Assembly: GCA_012514865.1 (NCBI GenBank)
Contig: JAAYZO010000566.1
Span: forward strand, 1-10,139
Direction: 5' to 3'
Length of the DNA stretch: 10,139 bases
Origin: Lentisphaerota bacterium
GTDB taxonomy: Bacteria > Verrucomicrobiota > Lentisphaeria > Oligosphaerales > JAFGRS01
Positions 1-5,489 of this stretch are shown here, piece by piece. The position numbers and the translations under genes were made by a program. The notes below the pieces were generated by a model that saw nothing but the letters and a program-made list of their open reading frames with translations, made no database searches and had not been told where the DNA came from. Numbering within the stretch: position 1 is the stretch's first letter; each line of letters opens with the position of its first letter.

Positions 1-2
1 CG

Positions 3-116
3 CGCGTCGCGGTGCGCCGCTTGCTCAAGGTTAGCCCTGAGCAAGAGGCCGCACGTGCCTCGCGTCGAAGCCCGAAGGGTGGCCTGTTCACGGGCCGCCG
101 TGCGGCGCGTGAATAG
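3..116 (+). CDS. C-terminal fragment of an unidentified protein (5' end outside window)
   Basis: From position 3 one frame stays open for 37 codons and stops at TAG 114-116. The encoded tail is very basic, with many Arg and several Ala, and ends in Ala-Ala-Arg-Glu. No family can be recognised from so short a tail. GC at third codon positions is about 70 percent, lower than in the neighbouring genes. A second frame is open to 126 but is Cys-rich and less protein-like. An 8-bp inverted repeat lies inside the fragment (20-27 with 38-45). A small hairpin follows the stop at 125-141, which fits the end of a gene. This is inference from an open frame plus the downstream hairpin, so confidence is low. 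Confidence 0.4.
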   Translation, partial: RVAVRRLLKVSPEQEAARASRRSPKGGLFTGRRAARE

Positions 117-124
117 GTCAGGCT

Positions 125-141
125 AAGGCGCCCGGCGCCTT
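125..141 (+). terminator. Small GC-rich hairpin after the upstream gene, possible weak terminator
   Basis: A perfect 7-bp stem (AAGGCGC paired with GCGCCTT) encloses a 3-nt loop, starting 9 nt after the stop at 114-116. Only one further T and then CC follow, so the U-tract is poor. It lies between the upstream stop and the rhomboid gene. It could be a weak intrinsic terminator or only an mRNA end-stabilising structure. Confidence 0.4.
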
Positions 142-162
142 TCCATTGCAGAGGCTTGACGC

Positions 163-1203
163 ATGCTGTCTGATCGCGATTACATGAGGCCGGGAGGCCA
201 GAGAACGATGTGGGGTCGCCCGGCGTCCTCAGTGGTCAAACCCCTGATCTGGGCGAATGTGCTGATCTTCCTGGCCACCGGCCTGGGCCGACATGCCCCA
301 GGCAGCCCCAACGGCTTCTTCGAACTCCTGCACCTGCATCCCTACTACCTCCGGGACCTGGAACTCTGGCGCCTCGGGACCTACATGTTCGTCCACGGCG
401 GCGCCATGCACCTGTTCTTCAACATGTGGGGCCTCCACCTCTTCGGCCGCCTGGTCGAAGAGCGCCTGGGCCCGCAGCGCTTCCTGCGGCTGTACTTCAT
501 CAGCGGCGTTCTGGGCGGCCTTGCCTGGACCCTGGCCAACTGGTGGGGCCCGGTGCTTGTGGCCCTGGACGCGCGCGCCCTCACCGAGAGCATCCGACAG
601 CAGCTCCAGAGCGGCGGCGTCGAACTCGTCCGAAGCCAGGGCGAGCTCCTGGCCTACGGCTCGGCCGCGGGCCTGCAGGCGGTGCGCGGCCTGCGCGTGC
701 TGCACGCCTACAGCGGCGTCGTCGGCGCCAGCGGCGCCGTCTTCGGCGTCATGATGGCTGCCGCCATGACGGCGCCGAATCTGCGCATCATGCTCCTGAT
801 TCCCCCGGTGCCGATGAAGCTGAAGACCTTCGTGGCGGTCTACGCCCTCATCGAGATCGCCCTGGGCTGGTCCGCGGCGGCCGGCCACAGCGCCTCGAGG
901 GTAGCGCACCTGGCGCACCTTGGCGGCCTGGCAGGCGCCTTCCTCTACATGAAGCACCTCGGCCACAGCAGCCCGTGGGACCTCTTCCGCGGACACCTCG
1001 CGGCATGGCGATACCGCCGCGCCCGGCAGCGCTTCCAGACGCTCTCCGGAGATGGCGAGGGCAGCGCCGGCGGCGCCCCGCCCAGCCTCGAGGTCGACCG
1101 CATCCTCGACAAGATCGGCCGCTATGGCATCCAGAGCCTCACCGAGGAGGAACGCCGGACCCTCCAGGAGGCCGGACAGCGCCTGCGCGGCGGCGGCCGC
1201 TGA
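163..1203 (+). CDS. Rhomboid-family intramembrane serine protease
   Basis: The 346-aa polytopic membrane protein should cleave transmembrane helices of other proteins within the bilayer. The rhomboid catalytic set is visible. His83 and Asn87 sit in the HxxxN motif of a membrane helix (HLFFN), matching the oxyanion-stabilising pair of E. coli GlpG. The nucleophile is Ser190 in GASGAVFG, and the catalytic His is probably His252 in AHLGGLAG. A first membrane helix lies near residues 25-42. Residues about 128-183 form a hydrophilic insertion between the helix after the HxxxN region and the serine helix. That insertion and the nearby basic/proline stretch (IPPVPMKLK) recall the rhomboid subgroup common in Bacteroidetes. 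The tail from about 285 is cytosolic and charged. The ATG at 163 has GAGG 8 nt upstream; ATG 208 with GGGAGG upstream is an alternative start and would lose no helix. Natural substrates cannot be inferred. Confidence 0.93.
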   Translation: MLSDRDYMRPGGQRTMWGRPASSVVKPLIWANVLIFLATGLGRHAPGSPNGFFELLHLHPYYLRDLELWRLGTYMFVHGGAMHLFFNMWGLHLFGRLVEERLGPQRFLRLYFISGVLGGLAWTLANWWGPVLVALDARALTESIRQQLQSGGVELVRSQGELLAYGSAAGLQAVRGLRVLHAYSGVVGASGAVFGVMMAAAMTAPNLRIMLLIPPVPMKLKTFVAVYALIEIALGWSAAAGHSASRVAHLAHLGGLAGAFLYMKHLGHSSPWDLFRGHLAAWRYRRARQRFQTLSGDGEGSAGGAPPSLEVDRILDKIGRYGIQSLTEEERRTLQEAGQRLRGGGR

Positions 1204-1212
1204 GGCGGGATC

Positions 1213-1232
1213 CCGCGAGACGACACTCGCGG
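1213..1232 (+). other. Inverted repeat just downstream of the rhomboid gene
   Basis: A perfect 7-bp stem (CCGCGAG with CTCGCGG) encloses a 6-nt loop, 9 nt after the rhomboid stop. There is no U-run, so it is not a classical intrinsic terminator. It may mark the 3' end of the transcript or stabilise it. The rest of the tail-to-tail gap to 1465 shows no convincing gene, and no terminator is visible for the minus-strand operon that ends at 1466. Confidence 0.4.
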
Positions 1233-1465
1233 CCGAGACGGCACGGAGCCGCACCCGCGTTCCTGGCGGCTCGTATGAGACGTCGCGGCGTGGTGCGGTC
1301 GACGCCGCCCCGGCTCGTGGACGCATGCGCGTCTGGGGACACTCGCCCTCCAGGTGGCGTTGCGGGCGATGTCTCGCCCGGCACGATCCGGTGCTCAGCG
1401 CCGGTGACCTTGCTGTCGAGGAAGATCCGTCGTGTTGTCAGAGCGTCGAGCCTGCGTGGGTGCGC

Positions 1466-2479
1466 TCAGGCCCTCCCGCGCGGGCCGTAGAGGGTCTCAC
1501 TCAGGCGCAGCGTCGGCGCCGGCAGCGCGGCACCGGCGAGGAAGCGCTCGACCAGCTCGAGGGCCTGCGCCAGGTCGCCGCCCGGCAGCCAGTGGATGGG
1601 GGTACCCTCGCGCTCGATCTTGCGCAGCCAGGCGTCCTGCGCCTTGCCGAAACGCCGGATGCGCGCCAGCAGCGTCTCGCGCATCCCCGACAGGTCCACC
1701 TCGCCCTGGAGATACTGCGACACATGCCGGTACTCCAGGCCGAACCACGCGAGGCGTTCCCAGGAGAGTCCGGCAGCATGGAGCCGTGCCACCTCGTCGA
1801 TGAGGCCGGCCTGCAGACGGGCGTCCAGGCGGGCCGCGATGCGCGCATGGACCTCGCCCCGCGGGTAGTACGGCCCGATCAGCAGCGGCCGCAGCCTCAG
1901 CCGCTCGGCGGGCGCGCCATCCGGCGCCGCCGCCCGGCTGCGGGCGATCTCGACGGCGCGCACCAGGCGGCGGCGCTGGTGGGTGTCGACGCGCGCCGCC
2001 AGGTCCGGCGCCTCGCGCTGCAGCGTCGCCAGAAGCTCGGCATCGGAGAGGCCCTCGAGCCCCTCGCGGAGGGCTTCGGAGGGCGCCGTGCCCTCGAGGG
2101 CATAGCCGTGGATCAGGGCGTGGATGTACAGCCCCGTGCCGCCGGCAATCACCGGCAGACAGCCTCGCCCGGCGATGTCGCGCAGCGCGGCCTGGGCATC
2201 GGCGACGAAGCGGAATAGGTGGTAGGGCTCGGCGGGATCGACGATGTCGACGAGGTGGACCGGCACGCGCTCGGCGCCGGCGCCGTACTCCTCGAGGTCC
2301 TTGCCGGTGCCGAGGTCCAGGCCGCGGTAGACCTGGCGCGAATCGGCGCTGATCACCTCCCCGCGGAAACGCCGTGCCAGGGCCACCGCCAGGCGCGTCT
2401 TGCCGGTGGCCGTCGGGCCGACCACCACCACGCAGGGCAGCCCCGCCGAGGCCTCGTCAGCACCCCCGTCGGCACTCAC
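1466..2479 (-). CDS. miaA: tRNA dimethylallyltransferase (MiaA)
   Basis: The 337-aa enzyme transfers a dimethylallyl group from DMAPP to N6 of A37 in tRNAs that read codons starting with U, which supports decoding fidelity. The N-terminal P-loop is GPTATGKT (residues 21-28). It is followed by the substrate-binding segment with SADSRQVY (about 44-51) and by GGTGLYIHAL. A C-terminal GLEYR...YL region and a basic FGKAQDAWLRK stretch match the tRNA-contacting part of the family. The segment after SADSRQVY reads GLDLGTGKD, where E. coli-type enzymes have LDIGTAKP, so this is a divergent MiaA subtype. Length is near the usual 300-340. Translation starts at GTG 2479, whose GTGA overlaps the stop of the upstream YbbR gene. 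A GAGG lies a few bases upstream, indicating translational coupling. It is the last gene of the cdaA operon. Confidence 0.93.
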   Translation of the reverse strand: MSADGGADEASAGLPCVVVVGPTATGKTRLAVALARRFRGEVISADSRQVYRGLDLGTGKDLEEYGAGAERVPVHLVDIVDPAEPYHLFRFVADAQAALRDIAGRGCLPVIAGGTGLYIHALIHGYALEGTAPSEALREGLEGLSDAELLATLQREAPDLAARVDTHQRRRLVRAVEIARSRAAAPDGAPAERLRLRPLLIGPYYPRGEVHARIAARLDARLQAGLIDEVARLHAAGLSWERLAWFGLEYRHVSQYLQGEVDLSGMRETLLARIRRFGKAQDAWLRKIEREGTPIHWLPGGDLAQALELVERFLAGAALPAPTLRLSETLYGPRGRA

Positions 2480-3489
2480 GGCGCCGCCTCGACCGGCGCC
2501 GGCGCCACGGGGGGAGCCGGCGGCGCCCCCGCAAGCGGCACCAGCGTCACTTCAACCTGCGCCGGCGTGATCGACTCGACCACGACCTCGCCCTGACGCT
2601 CCAGCCAGACCTGGACCGGCCGGCGGTAGCGCCCGGGACTGGTGATGGCATTGACGTCCAGGAAGGGCGTCGCAGACAGCTCACTGAAGGCGTCCAGGAC
2701 CGCCTTCGGGCCGCGCAGGGTGATCGTGATCTCGGGCAGAACGCCCTCCAGACGCAGACCGCCCCCCGGCGCCACCAGCAGCGCCAGGTCGATGCCATGC
2801 AGCGTCCGCGAGACACTCGGGCGGTCGACCATGACCGAGACGCGGACACTGTCGGGGCCTTGGATATCAGGATCGGCGAGGACGAGCTTCGCGCTCTCTT
2901 CGAAGGTCTGCACGACGGTGTCATTGAGCAGGATCGGCTCGGTGTCGACCGCCTTGATGTCGAGGAGCTTGCGGCTGGGTCCACGCAGCGTGATCTCGCT
3001 CGGCTCCACGGCGGTCTGCACGACCCGGTAGCCATCCTTGAGCGCCCCGGCCGTGACGACGTTGACCTTGACCCCGCGCTTGCTGACCAGGCGGTCGATC
3101 TCCAGCTCGATGCGGTCCGGCCGGATCGCGACGACCTTCGTGCCAGACGGCCGGCGCCTGACGTTGACTTTGGACGTGAGGCCGACGGTGTAGTAGTAGA
3201 CACCCTCATGGATGTTGGATGGAAGATGCACTTCGAGCGTGATGTCCTGGCTGCTGAGCTTCCCAAGGCTCTTGTTCGAGCCGCTCAGCGTGACCTCGAC
3301 CGTCGGCGCCGGCTTGCGCAGGACCATGACCGTGGAGTCCAGGTGCACGTTGACCGGCACATTCGGCAGCGTGACCTCGGGGTACTCCAGTTTCGAGGAC
3401 ACCGAGAGCCATATCATGATGGCCAGCGCCAGGGCCACCGCCTTGCGCAGGAAGTCGTCGATCAGCCAGCCTGGGAGTCGGAACCGCAT
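2476..3489 (-). CDS. YbbR-domain protein, probable CdaA regulator (CdaR-like)
   Basis: The 337-aa protein has one N-terminal membrane helix (about residues 15-31, AVALALAIMIWLSV after a basic start) and a long beta-rich extracytoplasmic part. This part looks like three to four tandem YbbR units (roughly 35-120, 125-205, 215-300). Typical YbbR phrases are visible, such as VPVNVHL near the start and repeated P-S-x-I/V-T-L-R/S-G-(P/S) segments ending strands. The Pro/Ala-rich C-terminus is probably disordered. In Firmicutes the equivalent CdaR (YbbR) binds CdaA and modulates c-di-AMP synthesis. The same role is inferred here because the gene starts 3 nt after the cdaA stop. The ATG at 3489 is preceded by a strong GGGGAGGG about 8 nt upstream, inside the end of cdaA. 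No glmM follows, unlike the Firmicutes arrangement; miaA does instead. Confidence 0.88.
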   Translation of the reverse strand: MRFRLPGWLIDDFLRKAVALALAIMIWLSVSSKLEYPEVTLPNVPVNVHLDSTVMVLRKPAPTVEVTLSGSNKSLGKLSSQDITLEVHLPSNIHEGVYYYTVGLTSKVNVRRRPSGTKVVAIRPDRIELEIDRLVSKRGVKVNVVTAGALKDGYRVVQTAVEPSEITLRGPSRKLLDIKAVDTEPILLNDTVVQTFEESAKLVLADPDIQGPDSVRVSVMVDRPSVSRTLHGIDLALLVAPGGGLRLEGVLPEITITLRGPKAVLDAFSELSATPFLDVNAITSPGRYRRPVQVWLERQGEVVVESITPAQVEVTLVPLAGAPPAPPVAPAPVEAAP

Positions 3490-3492
3490 CGC

Positions 3493-4353
3493 TCAGCCCT
3501 CCCCGGCGGTGCTGGCCGCGGCCTCGGCCTCCGGCGGTGCGGCGTCCAGGGCGCCCAGAAGGCCGCCCCGGCGACCGCGACGGCGCTTGACCAGGTAGTT
3601 GGTCAGGTGGCGCTTGAGGCGCTCACGCGAGACGCCGCGCGTCAGGCGCCCGCCGCGGGCCAGGCTCACGGCGCCGGCCTCCTCGGAGACGATAATCACC
3701 ACCGCGTCGGTCTCCTCGCTCAGGCCGACACCGGCGCGGTGACGCGTCCCCAGGGTCTTGCCGAGGTCGGGGTTCTGCGAGAGGGGGAAGATGCACCCGG
3801 CGGCCACGAGCTGGTCACGGCAGAGGATCACACCGCCGTCATGCAACGGCGTGTTCGGGAAGAAGATTGTGCTCAGCAGCTTGCTCGAGACCATCGCCCC
3901 GACCGGCGTGCCGGTCACCGCGTAGCTGCGCAGGCCGATCGACTGCTCGACCGCGATCAGGGCGCCGATGCGGCGGTCCGCCAGGAAGTAGGTCGCGTCC
4001 AGGAGGGTATTGATCAGGGCCGCCGAGACCGCCTCGTCTCGACGCGCTCCGAGCAGACTCGGCCGGCGCCCGATCTCGCTGAGGGCGCCGCGGACCTCGG
4101 GTTGGAAGACCACCAGCGCGATCAGGCCCAGGACCGTCCACAGGTTGGTCACCAGCCAGTGGATCACACCGAGATCGAGAAGGCGCGCCAGGCCGTAGAG
4201 CGTCAGACCCAGCATCGTGATGCCCGCCAGGATGGTCACGGCACGCGTGCCGCGCACGTACTGCATGGCGAAGTACAGCAGCAGCGCCAGAAGGCCGACC
4301 TCCACCGCGATCTTGAGCCAGGACTGTATGTGCTCGAAGGTGATTTCCGGCAT
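3493..4353 (-). CDS. cdaA: Membrane-bound diadenylate cyclase (CdaA/DacA type)
   Basis: This 286-aa protein should condense two ATP into cyclic di-AMP. Three membrane helices are seen at about residues 15-33, 38-56 and 63-83, followed by FQPEVRGAL, which marks the junction to the DisA_N catalytic domain in this family. The domain carries LHDGGVIL with D172-G173-G174, where the family consensus is Asp-Gly-Ala. It also has GTRHRAG with R204-H205-R206 and a VVIIVSEE segment (219-225). Length and domain order match CdaA rather than DisA or CdaS. I place the start at ATG 4353, because AGGTGG sits about 9 nt upstream and the protein then begins just before helix 1. A longer frame begins at GTG 4464, but that GTG is part of a -35 box and the extension is low-complexity. 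This is the first gene of the operon with the YbbR gene and miaA. Confidence 0.93.
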   Translation of the reverse strand: MPEITFEHIQSWLKIAVEVGLLALLLYFAMQYVRGTRAVTILAGITMLGLTLYGLARLLDLGVIHWLVTNLWTVLGLIALVVFQPEVRGALSEIGRRPSLLGARRDEAVSAALINTLLDATYFLADRRIGALIAVEQSIGLRSYAVTGTPVGAMVSSKLLSTIFFPNTPLHDGGVILCRDQLVAAGCIFPLSQNPDLGKTLGTRHRAGVGLSEETDAVVIIVSEEAGAVSLARGGRLTRGVSRERLKRHLTNYLVKRRRGRRGGLLGALDAAPPEAEAAASTAGEG

Positions 4354-4377
4354 GACGACTGGCCACCTCGACTGGCA

Positions 4378-4422
4378 GGCACGCCCGCCGGCGGCACCGC
4401 CCGCCGCGGCACGCCCATGGGC
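4378..4422 (-). repeat. Three 15-nt imperfect tandem repeats in the cdaA leader
   Basis: On the plus strand three units of exactly 15 nt lie head to tail at 4378-4392, 4393-4407 and 4408-4422, each starting GGCAC and continuing CGCCC or CCGCC. The last unit contains the 10-bp palindrome GCCCATGGGC (4413-4422). The block lies between the predicted transcription start (about 4429) and the ribosome binding site of cdaA. It is therefore in the 5' leader, where it could fold or bind a regulator. The function is not known; the repeat itself is directly visible. Confidence 0.6.
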
Positions 4423-4435
4423 CTGCGAACGATGG

Positions 4436-4464
4436 ACTATACCATCCCCCACGGGCCTTGTCAC
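4436..4464 (-). promoter_or_regulatory. Sigma70-type promoter of the cdaA-ybbR-miaA operon
   Basis: On the minus strand GTGACA (4464-4459) is a 4-of-6 match to the -35 consensus. It is followed by a 17-bp spacer and TATAGT (4441-4436), a 5-of-6 match to the -10. The predicted start near 4429 gives a leader of about 75 nt before ATG 4353. Spacing is optimal and the position fits the operon, which supports the chosen cdaA start. Confidence 0.72.
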
Positions 4465-4857
4465 GACCCGGCAACCATCGGCCCGGGCGGTTCGACGATC
4501 GCGTCAGCGCTCACCCGGTCGCCCTGAAGTGGCACCCGGAGCAGACTCCGGCACAGCCGCTCGCAACGCCCGCCGCCGCGGCAGCCGCGCCAAGGGGTAT
4601 AGACGGGCGCCCGCGGAAGCGATGTTGCCACGGCCCAACCGGGGCTATAGTGCGCTCGATGGACACGCTCCGACCGCGCCGCCAGGAACTCCACCGCCAG
4701 GCAGCCGGCGCGGAGCGCCATACAGAGAACATCCAAATGCCGCTCGGCACCCCGGCGGGAGGCGAGTGGCCACAGGCGCGAAGCGTCGACGGCGCGCCGC
4801 GGCGTCAGCGGCAGCAGCACAGCACCGCGCCGTTGCACCCAAACAGGGAGACGAATC
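4465..4857. other. Divergent intergenic region between cdaA and the 176-aa gene
   Basis: Together with 4354-4464 this forms a gap of about 500 bp with no supported gene. It holds the cdaA promoter at its left end, a plus-strand promoter near 4623-4651, and about 200 nt of leader before 4858. Open frames cross it on both strands, but they are Arg/Ala/Pro-rich low-complexity products typical of GC-rich noncoding frames and lack ribosome binding sites. I see no classical riboswitch or T-box signature in the long leader. Confidence 0.5.
4623..4651 (+). promoter_or_regulatory. Probable promoter for the 176-aa gene
   Basis: TATAGT at 4646-4651 is a 5-of-6 -10 box, identical to the -10 of the cdaA and tRNA-Thr promoters in this window. 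The best -35 is TTGCCA at 4625-4630 with a short 15-bp spacer, or TGTTGC at 4623-4628 with 17 bp. The start would be near 4658, leaving a leader of about 200 nt before ATG 4858. Confidence 0.5.
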
Positions 4858-5388
4858 ATGAAACAGGCCAGAACGATCAAGACCCTCGACGATCTCCGCA
4901 GCCTCCTCGATGGCATCGCCGACATCGACGGTGACCGCATCCGCACCCTGGTGCCCTTCAGCTACAGCGCCGGCCGCGGCACCGGCCAGTGCCAGGCGGG
5001 CGATATCATCGACGACGGCAAGACCATCCGCAACGGCGTCCTCGTGAAGGTGCGGGCACAGAGCCGCCTGGGCAAGCTCCTTAGCAGCCAGGGCCGCATC
5101 GCCGTGGCCACCCCCGCGCCCCGCGCGGCACGCCCCGCCAACACCGCCGCCGGACTGCCGACCCTCGCCGAACTCAACTCGACCGCGTGGTGGGTCAGGA
5201 ACTACGGCAGCGCCCTCTCGGAAGCCTCCTACGAACGCCTCAGGGACACCATCCTGGCCCTGAGCGAGAAGCTCCAGGAACGCTGGCAGGCCGACCGGGT
5301 CCGCCAGCGGCTCGCCGATCTGACCCGCCTCAGCGATCAGGACCTCCTCGACCTGAGCGCCCGCATCGAGGCCCTGCGGCAGTCCTGA
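4858..5388 (+). CDS. Unrecognised 176-aa soluble protein
   Basis: I do not recognise the family. The ATG at 4858 has GGGAG about 8 nt upstream. The gene shows the GC-rich third-position pattern of real genes here, and the product is not low-complexity overall. There is no signal peptide or membrane helix, so it is probably cytoplasmic. An N-terminal part (about 1-83) begins with a likely helix (TLDDLRSLLDGI) and continues with mixed alpha/beta sequence containing a single Cys45. A Pro/Ala-rich linker spans about 84-100. The C-terminal part (101-176) has a Trp-Trp pair and then strongly helical charged sequence that may form a helical hairpin or coiled coil (about 125-174). It is divergent from cdaA and lies 101 nt upstream of the heparinase-like gene, from which it is separated by a perfect palindrome. 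A regulatory or packing role is possible, but nothing in the sequence proves it. Confidence 0.75.
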   Translation: MKQARTIKTLDDLRSLLDGIADIDGDRIRTLVPFSYSAGRGTGQCQAGDIIDDGKTIRNGVLVKVRAQSRLGKLLSSQGRIAVATPAPRAARPANTAAGLPTLAELNSTAWWVRNYGSALSEASYERLRDTILALSEKLQERWQADRVRQRLADLTRLSDQDLLDLSARIEALRQS

Positions 5389-5412
5389 GGCCCTTCCTCC
5401 GTCGTGTGCCGG

Positions 5413-5432
5413 CCGGCCGACCGGTCGGCCGG
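5413..5432. repeat. Perfect 20-bp palindrome between the 176-aa gene and the heparinase gene
   Basis: The two 10-nt halves are exact reverse complements, centred between 5422 and 5423 on GACCGGTC; two G-U pairs and one G-C pair could extend it in RNA. No U-run follows, so it is a poor intrinsic terminator. It is a candidate operator or transcript-end structure 25 nt after the stop at 5388 and 57 nt before the GTG at 5490. Confidence 0.6.
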
Positions 5433-5489
5433 TTGCGGTGGTGGCATCCGAGGACGCCGGGCCGTCCCGGCGAGATCGGGAGCAGTCTC

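Noticed and set aside
20..45. 8-bp inverted repeat (CTTGCTCA with TGAGCAAG) near the left edge as a terminator
   Set aside because: It lies inside the only plausible reading frame there and is followed by AGGCCGCA rather than a T-tract, so chance or coding constraint is as likely.
1204..1465. Possible small gene in the gap between the rhomboid gene and miaA
   Set aside because: Open frames in the gap are short or shadow-like, without a ribosome binding site or recognisable product; I see only the hairpin at 1213-1232.
4354..4464. 37-residue N-terminal extension of CdaA starting at GTG 4464
   Set aside because: That GTG is part of the -35 box of a good promoter, the extension is Ala/Gly/Arg-rich, and ATG 4353 has its own Shine-Dalgarno sequence and matches the family start.
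2374..4527. 717-codon open frame on the plus strand opposite ybbR and cdaA
   Set aside because: Low-complexity Arg/Asp/Gln/His-rich product, antisense to two genes with recognisable domains and operon spacing; a typical shadow of high-GC coding DNA.
4660..4934. Small open frame starting right after the predicted plus-strand transcription start
   Set aside because: The product is Arg/Gln/His/Pro-rich without complexity typical of a protein, has no ribosome binding site, and overlaps the start of the better-supported gene at 4858.
5187..5489. 101-residue upstream extension of the heparinase frame
   Set aside because: It overlaps the end of the 176-aa gene in another frame and is Arg/Pro/Gly-rich; GTG 5490 has GGGAG 7 nt upstream and begins a signal-peptide-like segment.
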